In this document: in pieces, positions 8,807 to 16,747 of the stretch
Layout: each line of letters starts with the position of its first letter
How positions within the stretch are numbered: the first letter of the stretch is position 1
Source: UBA1479 sp963976055
GTDB lineage: Bacteria; Pseudomonadota; Alphaproteobacteria; Rhodospirillales; Casp-alpha2
Assembly (NCBI GenBank): GCA_963976055.1
Contig: CAXBJB010000011.1
Coordinates: forward strand, 37,695 to 101,694
Length of the DNA stretch: 64,000 nucleotides
Direction of reading: 5' to 3'
Program-made: the position numbers and the translations under genes
Notes under the pieces: model-generated
The model's input: only the letters and a program-made list of their open reading frames with translations
Database searches by the model: none
Told to the model about the DNA's origin: nothing

Positions 8807-9862
8807 ATGAAATCCTTGAAGATCGGCATCGCAGGCCACGGCCTTGTCGGCAAGCGTCGTCATCGCTACATCGACGAAAACCCCGCCATGACCGTGGTCG
8901 CGGTCAGCGACCAGAAGTACGCCAACGGCGCGGGCGGGCCGTCCGGCCTTCGCAGCTACGGGGATTTCCGCGAGCTTATCGCCGCCGAACGCCTCGATGC
9001 GCTGTTCGTCTGCCTGCCCAACGCCGAGGCCGCAGAGGCGACCATCCTCGGGTTAGAGCACGGCATGCATGTGTTCTGTGAAAAGCCGCCGGGACGGACG
9101 GCCGCGGACATTCGCCACGTGCGCGAGGCCGAAATGCGGCATCCTGGGCGCAAACTCAAATACGGGTTCAATCACAGGTACCACGACTCCGTTCTTGAAG
9201 CCCTGTCGCTGATCCGGGGCGGCAGCCTCGGCACCGTCATCAACATACGCGGCATCTACGGAAAGTCGGTGCTGACCCCCAAGATCAAAGGTGTCGAAGA
9301 TCCCGAGGATCCGGCCTACTGGCGGCGCAAACGGGAAGTCGCCGGGGGCGGAATTCTGCTTGACCAGGGCATCCATATGGTCGACCTGATGCGCTGCTTC
9401 GGGGGTGAATTCACGGACGTCAAAAGCTTCGTTGAAAATTCATTCTGGCAGCGCGACGTCGAAGACAATGCTTACGCGATCATGCGCAGCCAGGGCGGCA
9501 CGGTGGCCATGTTGCATTCCAGCGCCACACAATGGCGGCACATGTTTTCTCTAGTTATCGGCCTGACGGGCGGTTCATTGACGCTGGCCGGCATCCTGAC
9601 CAGCACGAAATCGTACGGCCAGGAGACGCTCACCATCACCTATGCGGACGAACTCGCCAACGGCAATCCCCGCGAGACGCGCACCAGCTACATCCACGAC
9701 AATTCCTGGGAACGGGAAATCACCGATTTCGCCACGCACATCCTGAACAACACGCCCGTCGATATCGGCAACAGCGAGGACGCCTTGAAAACCATGGAAC
9801 TGGTCTATCGCATATACTGCGCGGATGACGCCTGGCGTACACGCTTCGGCATCTCTCTGTAA
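8807..9862 (+). CDS. Gfo/Idh/MocA-family NAD(P)-dependent oxidoreductase
   Basis: A 351-residue protein. The N-terminal Rossmann motif is IGIAGHGLVGKRRH, the family signature FCEKPPG is near residue 88, and the catalytic-domain segment ILLDQGIHMVDLM includes the conserved His. These enzymes oxidise or reduce sugar and polyol hydroxyls, often at C3 or C4 of nucleotide sugars or on free sugar acids. The gene lies between the CMP-transferase and a HAD phosphatase, in line with tailoring of the same sugar. The exact substrate is unknown. Confidence 0.88.
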   Translation: MKSLKIGIAGHGLVGKRRHRYIDENPAMTVVAVSDQKYANGAGGPSGLRSYGDFRELIAAERLDALFVCLPNAEAAEATILGLEHGMHVFCEKPPGRTAADIRHVREAEMRHPGRKLKYGFNHRYHDSVLEALSLIRGGSLGTVINIRGIYGKSVLTPKIKGVEDPEDPAYWRRKREVAGGGILLDQGIHMVDLMRCFGGEFTDVKSFVENSFWQRDVEDNAYAIMRSQGGTVAMLHSSATQWRHMFSLVIGLTGGSLTLAGILTSTKSYGQETLTITYADELANGNPRETRTSYIHDNSWEREITDFATHILNNTPVDIGNSEDALKTMELVYRIYCADDAWRTRFGISL

Positions 9863-9913
9863 TCATTCGCTGATGCGCCGGTTTTCCGAATCCGCCAAAA
9901 ACGGGCTTTCCGC

Positions 9914-10564
9914 ATGACCGTCCGACTACGCCTGCTGATGCTCGACCTGGATGGCACCCTTATCGAGTCGTTGGCCGTCAAGGATGCTGCCTTCGCCCGG
10001 CTTTATGCAGACGCCCCCCGATTCGACGAGATCATGGCCTATCACCGCAGCCACAACCACGTTGTCCGTTTCAAGAAATTTCGGCACATAAGCGAACACT
10101 TCCTGGGCAGGCCGCTTTCAGCCGAGGAAGACGCCGGCCTGCGAAAGACGTTCGAGAAATTCGTCGTCGACGGCCTGATTGGGTGTCCGGAAGTCTCCGG
10201 CGCGCGGCGTTTCTTGGACACCTATCAAGGGATTGTACCCATGGTCCTGATCTCACACTCCCCCGACGGCGAACTTCGCCGCGTCCTCGCCGCTCGTGGC
10301 CTGGACCGCTATTTCGAGGCGATCTACAGCGCCGACTGGACGAAACAGGAAGCCATCGCCGATGCGCTGGCCGTCCATGACGTGTCGGCGGCGGAAACCG
10401 TCTACGTCGGCGATTCGCCCGAAGACGCCGGGGCCGCGGCGGCAAACGGCGTTGCCTTCGTTGGCCGCCGCAGCGACCGAAACCTGAACGGCCTGGAAGC
10501 GCGCGTCTTCGCTGACATGAATGAGGTCCACGAGCACTTGGCAGCGGCATACGGGACGGAGTGA
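9914..10564 (+). CDS. HAD-superfamily phosphatase (subfamily IA type)
   Basis: A 216-residue protein. Motif I is LMLDLDGTLIES (nucleophile Asp and acid/base Asp), motif II is VLISHS, the motif III lysine is in DWTKQEA, and motif IV is VYVGDSPED. The helical cap follows motif I, as in phosphoglycolate phosphatase-like enzymes. In this context it probably removes phosphate from a sugar-phosphate intermediate, the step that KdsC or HldB-type GmhB performs in Kdo and heptose routes. The assignment to this pathway is by position only (51 bp after the Gfo/Idh gene). Confidence 0.85.
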   Translation: MTVRLRLLMLDLDGTLIESLAVKDAAFARLYADAPRFDEIMAYHRSHNHVVRFKKFRHISEHFLGRPLSAEEDAGLRKTFEKFVVDGLIGCPEVSGARRFLDTYQGIVPMVLISHSPDGELRRVLAARGLDRYFEAIYSADWTKQEAIADALAVHDVSAAETVYVGDSPEDAGAAAANGVAFVGRRSDRNLNGLEARVFADMNEVHEHLAAAYGTE

Positions 10565-10600
10565 GCGGTTGATGACGCAGCTTGATACTGGATTTTGGCC

Positions 10601-11545
10601 ATGACCCTCGTCGGCGTTTGCTCGCGGTCGTTCTCCCGCCACCCGACCCTCCGGGCGGAGATTTTGGCGCGCTATCCGCAGACCAAGTTCAACGACGCAG
10701 GCCACTCCTTGTCGGGCGACGCCCTCGTCGCCTTCCTTGAGGATTGCGACAAGGCCGTGATCGCCCTGGAGCCAATGGAACGTGCCGTTCTGGACCGCCT
10801 GGCCCGCCTGCAGGTAATCGCAAAGTACGGTGTCGGATTTGATAAGCTCGATCTCGACGGCATGCGAGAAAAGGGCATTCGCCTTGGATGGGTGCCGGGG
10901 GTCAACCGGCGCGCGGTTAGCGAACTCGCCTTGTGTTTCATGGTCACGCTGCTGCGGCGGGTTGCGCCGCTTTCGCGATCTGTCGCCGCGGGAGACTGGT
11001 CGCCAGGCGTGGGAAGTCAGCTCAGCAGCAAGACGGTTGGCATTGTCGGTTGCGGTCATGTCGGCAAGGATATCGCCGGGATATTGCGCGCCATGGGCGT
11101 CAATGTCCTCGCGCATGACATCATTGACCAGCGGGCCTATTACGAAACTGCCGGCATCAAGCCCACAACTCTGGATCACCTACTGCGAACGTCTGATATC
11201 GTATCCCTGCATTTGCCGCTGAACGCCTCCACGAAGGGCATCATATCAAGGGAGCTTTTGGCGACGATGAAGCCCGGCGCGATGCTCATCAATACGGCCC
11301 GGGGTGGATTGGTGGATGAACTGGCGCTGGCCGAGGCCCTGTTATCAGGTCAGCTGTCAGGCGCGGCATTCGACGTATTCGCCGACGAGCCGCCGGGTGA
11401 CCACCCTTTGTTTGCACTCGATAACTTCCTGGCAACGCCCCATATCGGCGGCAGCACGGAAGACTCGATTCTCGCGATGGGCCGGGCAGCGATCCAAGGC
11501 CTTGACGACAACCGCTTACCCGAGCCTGGAGTGTTCCCGCTTTGA
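10601..11545 (+). CDS. D-isomer-specific 2-hydroxyacid dehydrogenase (phosphoglycerate dehydrogenase-like)
   Basis: A 314-residue protein from ATG 10601; a TTG two codons earlier is possible. The NAD-binding motif GIVGCGHVGKDIAG is near residue 147, and the catalytic triad is visible as Arg in INTARGG, Glu in VFADEPP and His in ATPHIGGST. The family oxidises or reduces D-2-hydroxy acids. There is no ACT domain and no serine biosynthesis gene nearby, so use within the glycan locus, for example reduction or oxidation of a 2-keto/2-hydroxy acid, is inferred. Its stop overlaps the TTG start of the next glycosyltransferase by 4 bp. Confidence 0.88.
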   Translation: MTLVGVCSRSFSRHPTLRAEILARYPQTKFNDAGHSLSGDALVAFLEDCDKAVIALEPMERAVLDRLARLQVIAKYGVGFDKLDLDGMREKGIRLGWVPGVNRRAVSELALCFMVTLLRRVAPLSRSVAAGDWSPGVGSQLSSKTVGIVGCGHVGKDIAGILRAMGVNVLAHDIIDQRAYYETAGIKPTTLDHLLRTSDIVSLHLPLNASTKGIISRELLATMKPGAMLINTARGGLVDELALAEALLSGQLSGAAFDVFADEPPGDHPLFALDNFLATPHIGGSTEDSILAMGRAAIQGLDDNRLPEPGVFPL

Positions 11546-12462
11546 AGATCGCCGTCAAACTGGCGTACGTAGTGCCGACCAAGGACCGCCCAGACGACCT
11601 CGGCAAGCTCCTTGAGAGCATCCGCAGGCAGACTCGGATACCCGACCAATTGATCATCGTCGATGGAAGCGCACCGGATGTGCGTCATGTCGTCGACCGC
11701 TTCGCCGATCTGCCCATCACCTACGTCCGCGAGATGCCTCCGTCTTTGGCGCGCCAACGCAACGCCGGCATGGCCGCGTTATCCGACGACATCACCGTGG
11801 CCGGATATCTGGACGATGACATCGTCATGGAACCGGATGCCACGGCGAAGATGGTCGGATTCTGGGAAGACGCCGCGACGGATGTCGGCGGTGCGGCGTT
11901 CTCGATTATCAACCAGCCCCTGATCATCCGGGAATCCGTTCTGAAATTCTTTCTTATGCACGGATCCAAACCGGGCCGGGTCATGCCTTCCGGATTCGCC
12001 GCCTTCATCCCCTATGTCACAAAGACGATACAGACCGAATGGCTCTACGGCGGCGCGACGGTCTGGCGGCGCGACGTCATCGACGAAATCAGCTTTGACG
12101 AATGGTATGACGGCTATGGATACCTGGAAGACCTGGACTACAGCTATCGAGTGAGCCGCCGATGGAAACTGTTCGTCACGGGGGACGCCCGGGTCTGGCA
12201 TTTCTCGGGACAGAAGTCGCTCGACAAGCAGTACGAACTCGGCCGCCAACAGACCTTCAACCGGATATATTTTGTGCGCAAAATGAAAACCTTCTCGCGC
12301 TTGGCCACAGCCTGGGCCCTGTCCGGTTTGGTGCTCATGGCACTGTTGGCGTTCATAAAGCACCGAGACCGTCCCCGGTACCGCCGGATCATCGGTAATA
12401 TACACGGCATCGTCGCGGCACTGAGCGGTCGCGAGAAATCGTTCGCCGGGCATTGGAAATAA
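11542..12462 (+). CDS. Glycosyltransferase family 2
   Basis: A 306-residue GT-A glycosyltransferase. The N-terminal nucleotide-binding region is YVVPTKDRPDDLGKLLESI, LIIVDGS follows, and the metal-binding motif is YLDDDIVMEPDA near residue 92. One probable membrane-associated hydrophobic helix lies near the C-terminus (TAWALSGLVLMALLAFI). It probably transfers one sugar of the repeat unit to a lipid-linked acceptor. The start is TTG 11542, overlapping the previous stop as TTGA, which indicates coupled translation. Confidence 0.88.
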   Translation: MKIAVKLAYVVPTKDRPDDLGKLLESIRRQTRIPDQLIIVDGSAPDVRHVVDRFADLPITYVREMPPSLARQRNAGMAALSDDITVAGYLDDDIVMEPDATAKMVGFWEDAATDVGGAAFSIINQPLIIRESVLKFFLMHGSKPGRVMPSGFAAFIPYVTKTIQTEWLYGGATVWRRDVIDEISFDEWYDGYGYLEDLDYSYRVSRRWKLFVTGDARVWHFSGQKSLDKQYELGRQQTFNRIYFVRKMKTFSRLATAWALSGLVLMALLAFIKHRDRPRYRRIIGNIHGIVAALSGREKSFAGHWK

Positions 12463-12511
12463 CACCGAGAGTGAGAAACACGCAAACCATCGGCAACGGG
12501 AACTGCCTGAC

Positions 12512-13687
12512 ATGACGGTGCTCTGGGTCGCCCATGGCTATCCCTGTCCTCAGTTTCCGGGACTGGGCGCCTTTCTCAAGGTTCAGGCCCAGGCCCTGGC
12601 ACCCAACTTGCCCCGTCTCGACATCGTGACGCCCGTGTCGGCGATGCCCTGGGGCATTGGGCAGTTGTCACCGCGCTGGCGCCGTGTGTCCGAGATGCCC
12701 GCGATCGAACAGGACGGAAATGTGACCGTGCATCGTCCCCGCTATTTCGCGCACCCCCGGGAAAACCGTTTCGGCCTGCCGCACCGGTTCATGCTGCAGG
12801 CGGTCCGCGGGCTCGGCCTTGTCCGGCCCGCGATGATTCATGCCCATTGCGGCGTGCCCCACGGCTGGGTCGCCCTGCAGTTGGCCCGCGAATGGGGGGT
12901 GCCTTATGCCATGACGCTTCTCGGCAGCGACGTCGCCATCTTCGCCAAGGCAACGGCGGGTGCCCGTCAGCGCTTCGTCGAATCGGTGCGCGGCGCCGAT
13001 GCCGTTTTCGCGGTCGGATCGCATCTGGCAGCCGAAACCGAGGTCATGACCGGCCGGCGGCCCGACGTGCTGCACTATGGCGTGCGCGAGGATTGGTTGA
13101 CCGCGCCGCGCGACAAATCGGGCGCGCGGGCCCGTCTGGATCTGCCGCGCGACGGGTTCATCGGCTTGTTCGTCGGGCAATTGTCCGTGGCGAAGGGCGT
13201 GGCCGATCTGGCGCGGGCGATCAAGCGATTCAGCACCGGAGACGGCGCCGCGCCGGCCCAATGGCTGTTTGTCGGTGACGGGCCGTTGCGCGCGATGCTG
13301 GAGGAACTGCCCACCTGCCGCCTGGCCGGCGCCGTCGATCACGCGGCCCTACGGGACTACTACGACGCGGCCGATGCGCTGTTCCTGCCGAGCCATCAGG
13401 AAGGCCTGCCGACGGTGACCCTGGAAGCGGGCAGCCGCGGCCTTCCGGTGGCCGCGACGGACGTGGGGTCCGTGCGGGACGTTGTCCGCGCGGACACCGG
13501 CTGGCTTCTGCGGCCGCGGAACGATGACGACCTGTTGCAGGCCATGCGCGCGGCGGCGGCTGATTCGGAAACTCTGGGACCGCGCGGCGACCGTCTTTTC
13601 CAGATCGTCCGGACAACCTATTCGGCGGCGGCGAACGCCGCCACGGTCCGCGAACGTTACGCCACCTTGTGCAAAGACCTAGGCTGA
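12512..13687 (+). CDS. Glycosyltransferase family 4 (GT-B)
   Basis: A 391-residue protein with the GT-B two-domain layout. The N-terminal domain starts LWVAHGYPCPQFPGLGAF, and the donor-binding C-terminal domain carries an EX7E-type motif (SHQEGLPTVTLEAGSRG) followed by LPVAATDVGSVRDVV. GT4 enzymes are retaining transferases that add a sugar from a nucleotide donor to the growing lipid-linked oligosaccharide. The final 9 bp overlap the 3' end of the convergent SDR gene. Confidence 0.88.
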   Translation: MTVLWVAHGYPCPQFPGLGAFLKVQAQALAPNLPRLDIVTPVSAMPWGIGQLSPRWRRVSEMPAIEQDGNVTVHRPRYFAHPRENRFGLPHRFMLQAVRGLGLVRPAMIHAHCGVPHGWVALQLAREWGVPYAMTLLGSDVAIFAKATAGARQRFVESVRGADAVFAVGSHLAAETEVMTGRRPDVLHYGVREDWLTAPRDKSGARARLDLPRDGFIGLFVGQLSVAKGVADLARAIKRFSTGDGAAPAQWLFVGDGPLRAMLEELPTCRLAGAVDHAALRDYYDAADALFLPSHQEGLPTVTLEAGSRGLPVAATDVGSVRDVVRADTGWLLRPRNDDDLLQAMRAAAADSETLGPRGDRLFQIVRTTYSAAANAATVRERYATLCKDLG

Positions 13688-14605
13688 ACCCTGAGCAAGA
13701 ACGCGCATCATCCGCACCACGCCGTCGTCGAAAGAGACCTCTGCCGTGAAGCCGAGGAGATCCTTCGCCAGCGCCGGATCGCCGACGGACACCGCAACCG
13801 CCGTTCCTGTATCCGGTTCCCGGCGGCGGCAAAGGGTTTTTCCCGTGGCGCCCTCGAGCCGGGTTATGACATCCAAGATCGTCACCGGCTGGCCGGTGCA
13901 GATATTGACCACGCGGGCGCCGTTCAGGGGCAGGGCAAGGGCAAGACCGATGGCCCGGGCGGCATCGCTGACGTAAACGAAATCGCGGGCCTGACCGCCT
14001 TCGCCGCGGATCACCGCTTCAGCACCCGTGATGATCTTTTCCGCGAACAGGCGGACAACGCCGCAATAGGGCGATCTCGGGGATTGGCCGGGTCCATAAA
14101 CGTTGAACATGCGCAGCCCGATGGAAGGGATGCCGTCACGCGCCGCATAGCGCTCGGCCGTGAGCTCAAGCGCGCGTTTCTCCGCGCCGTGGGCGTTGAC
14201 GGGAACGGTGGGGTCGCTTTCCGCGATCCGTGCCGATTGTCCCGCACCATAGACCGCCGCCGACGACGCGTAGACCACCGGCACGCCGGCGCGGGCGGCT
14301 TCGGAGAAAAGTACGTCGGCCGCAACAAGGAACGGCTCGGTGTCGTGGGCCATGTCGCTGCGGGGGTCCTCCAGCACCGGCGACCCCGCAAGATGGACGC
14401 ATCCCTCGACCCCTTCGAGCGCGCGCCGCAGGACATCGCGGTCACCGACCGACCCTTCGATCATCACCTCGGCACCCTTCGCAACGGGCGCGCCAGCGTA
14501 GGCCAGATTGTCGAGGATGCGAACCCCGTGACCGGCCGCCGTCAATTGCCTGACGGCCTCACGTCCGATGAATCCGCACCCGCCGGTTACCAGAATTTCA
14601 GCCAA
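13679..14605 (-). CDS. NAD-dependent nucleotide-sugar epimerase/dehydratase (extended SDR)
   Basis: A 308-residue extended SDR. The dinucleotide-binding motif ILVTGGCGFIGREAV is at the N-terminus, VVYASSAAVYG supplies the catalytic Ser region, and FNVYGPGQSPRSPY is the typical substrate-binding segment. The protein resembles UDP-sugar 4-epimerases and WbpK/WbpV-type C4 reductases; the SDR reaction cannot be decided from sequence alone. A C4 reductase would complete the route from the WbpM-like product to UDP-FucNAc or QuiNAc. It is the only minus-strand gene in the glycan region. It converges on the GT4 gene with a 9-bp overlap and diverges from asnB-like 14701 with a 95-bp gap that probably holds both promoters. 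Confidence 0.82.
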   Translation of the reverse strand: MAEILVTGGCGFIGREAVRQLTAAGHGVRILDNLAYAGAPVAKGAEVMIEGSVGDRDVLRRALEGVEGCVHLAGSPVLEDPRSDMAHDTEPFLVAADVLFSEAARAGVPVVYASSAAVYGAGQSARIAESDPTVPVNAHGAEKRALELTAERYAARDGIPSIGLRMFNVYGPGQSPRSPYCGVVRLFAEKIITGAEAVIRGEGGQARDFVYVSDAARAIGLALALPLNGARVVNICTGQPVTILDVITRLEGATGKTLCRRREPDTGTAVAVSVGDPALAKDLLGFTAEVSFDDGVVRMMRVLAQGSA

Positions 14606-14700
14606 TGGCGGCCTCTTTGCCCGCTGCCCGTCCGATTTCGTTGGATGACTTCTAATGTCTCACGCCGTGCCATGCAAACCAAAGCGGGGATGATGCCGAT

Positions 14701-16650
14701 ATGTGCGGCCTGACCGGATTCCTTGCGCCGCGCCTGCCGGCGGCGCCCGACGCCGTTCTGGCCGCCATGGCCGGCACCCTGCGGCACAGGGGGCCCGATG
14801 CGGACGGGGTCTGGACCGATCCGGACGCGGGCATCGGTCTGGGCCATACTCGGCTTTCAATCATCGACCTGACCGCCGCCGGGGCACAGCCCATGGTATC
14901 CAGTTGCGGGCGCATGGTCACCGTCTACAACGGCGAAGTCTACAACGCGGACGAACTGCGGCGCGACCTCGCGGCAGCCGGCCGGTCGCAGCTCCAGGGA
15001 CATTCGGACACGGAGATCATCATCGAGGCCTGCGCCCATTGGGGAGTCGGCGATACCATCCGCCGCCTGATCGGCATGTTCGCCATCGCGATCTGGGATC
15101 GAGAGACGGCGACCCTCAGCCTGGTACGCGACCGGCTGGGGATCAAGCCGCTTTACTGGGGCCGGACCGGCGGCGCGATTACGTTCGGCTCGGAGCTCAA
15201 ATCAATCCGCGCCTATCCTGGATTTGATCCCATCGTCGACCGTTCGGCGCTCGCCGCATATATGCGCCTTGGCCATGTTCCCGCGCCGTATTCCATTTAC
15301 ACCGGCGTCCGCAAGCTGGAACCGGGAACGATCCTGACCGTGGCCCGAGGCGGCGAGCCACAGATCGAACGCTTCTGGGATCTGCAAGCCCTGGCGGCCG
15401 AAGGCCAACGCCATCCGCGCGACCTGTCCGACGGCGAGGCCCTGGACGAAGGCGAGGCCCTGATCCGCGATGCCGTCAAACGGCGGTTGATTTCCGACGT
15501 CCCGCTGGGCGCCTTTCTGTCCGGCGGCATTGATTCGTCAACGATCGTCGCGTTAATGCTGGCGCAAAGCAGCCGCCCGGTCCGCACGTATTCCATCGGG
15601 TTTTCCGATCCGGCCTATGATGAAACCGCCGCCGCCGCCGCCGTGGCCCGCCATCTTGGAACAGACCACACGCAACTTAACGTCGATGCGGAACAAGCCC
15701 GCGATGTCATCCCAGGCCTTCCCGACATGTACGACGAGCCCTTCGCCGATTCGTCTCAGATTCCGACGGCCCTGGTCTCCGCGATGACCCGAAAACACGT
15801 CATCGTCGCGTTGTCCGGCGACGGCGGCGATGAAGTCTTCGCGGGCTACAACCGCTATCTTCTGGGCGATGCGGTCCGCCGCCGCGCGGCATGCCTGCCC
15901 ATGTTCATGCGCGCCGGCCTGGCGCGGGGAATTTCGCAAATGCCATTGTCGATGTTGAGCCGCCTTTTGAGCGTTGTGCCCGACAGATACCTGCCGTCCC
16001 ACCCCGGACAGAAGCTGCACAAGCTCGCGGACATTCTTGGTGCGCCGAACGACATGGATATCTACCGCCGGCTGGTCGCCATTTGGCCCGACCCGGCGCG
16101 GATCGTGCCCGGCGCGGCGCCCCCGCGCCACCCGGTTTGGGACGACGCAGCCGCGCCGGATACGGGGGGATTTATCGAACGCATGCAGATCATCGACAGC
16201 CTCAGCGTGCTGCCGGACGACATGTTGACGAAGGTCGACCGGGCCAGCATGGCCGTGGGCCTGGAAGTACGGGTGCCGCTTCTCGATCACCGGGTGGTTG
16301 AATTCGCCTGGTCCCTGCCGCGCCGCATGCGGGTCCGCGGCGGCGAGGGAAAGTGGCTTTTGCGCCGCATTCTCGAACGCCATGTCCCGCACACCCTCAC
16401 AAGCCGCGCCAAAACCGGGTTCAGCCTGCCGATCGGAGACTGGCTCAGGGGGCCGTTGCGCGATTGGGCCGAAGACCTGCTGGATCCTTCGGGGCTGGCC
16501 CAGGACGGCATGCTCGACCCGGGGCCGGTCCTCGACGTGTGGCGCGCCCATTTGAAGGGTCACAGAAACTATACCAACCAGATTTGGGCCGTTCTCATGT
16601 TTCAGGCCTGGCGGCGGCGCTGGCCGACCTCCATGGGGACGGACACATGA
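14701..16650 (+). CDS. AsnB-like glutamine-dependent amidotransferase (copy 1)
   Basis: A 649-residue protein with the asparagine synthetase B architecture. The N-terminal class II glutaminase has the nucleophile Cys2 (MCGLTGF), RHRGPDADG and VYNGEVYN. The C-terminal synthetase domain has the ATP pyrophosphatase motif FLSGGIDSSTIV near residue 278 and later LSGDGGDEVFAGY. Family members make asparagine, but those in O-antigen loci (WbpS, WbtH type) are thought to amidate uronic acids to uronamides. With a second copy 5 kb away and uronic-acid enzymes between, glycan amidation is the more likely role (inference). Confidence 0.88.
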   Translation: MCGLTGFLAPRLPAAPDAVLAAMAGTLRHRGPDADGVWTDPDAGIGLGHTRLSIIDLTAAGAQPMVSSCGRMVTVYNGEVYNADELRRDLAAAGRSQLQGHSDTEIIIEACAHWGVGDTIRRLIGMFAIAIWDRETATLSLVRDRLGIKPLYWGRTGGAITFGSELKSIRAYPGFDPIVDRSALAAYMRLGHVPAPYSIYTGVRKLEPGTILTVARGGEPQIERFWDLQALAAEGQRHPRDLSDGEALDEGEALIRDAVKRRLISDVPLGAFLSGGIDSSTIVALMLAQSSRPVRTYSIGFSDPAYDETAAAAAVARHLGTDHTQLNVDAEQARDVIPGLPDMYDEPFADSSQIPTALVSAMTRKHVIVALSGDGGDEVFAGYNRYLLGDAVRRRAACLPMFMRAGLARGISQMPLSMLSRLLSVVPDRYLPSHPGQKLHKLADILGAPNDMDIYRRLVAIWPDPARIVPGAAPPRHPVWDDAAAPDTGGFIERMQIIDSLSVLPDDMLTKVDRASMAVGLEVRVPLLDHRVVEFAWSLPRRMRVRGGEGKWLLRRILERHVPHTLTSRAKTGFSLPIGDWLRGPLRDWAEDLLDPSGLAQDGMLDPGPVLDVWRAHLKGHRNYTNQIWAVLMFQAWRRRWPTSMGTDT

Positions 16651-16747
16651 TCCAATTCCTAAAGTGCGGGTAGCCGAAGCCCGACGGAGACTGTAAATTG
16701 CCGCCCTCCCAGCCGATCATCCGAAATTCAGAAGCTTCCACTGACCC

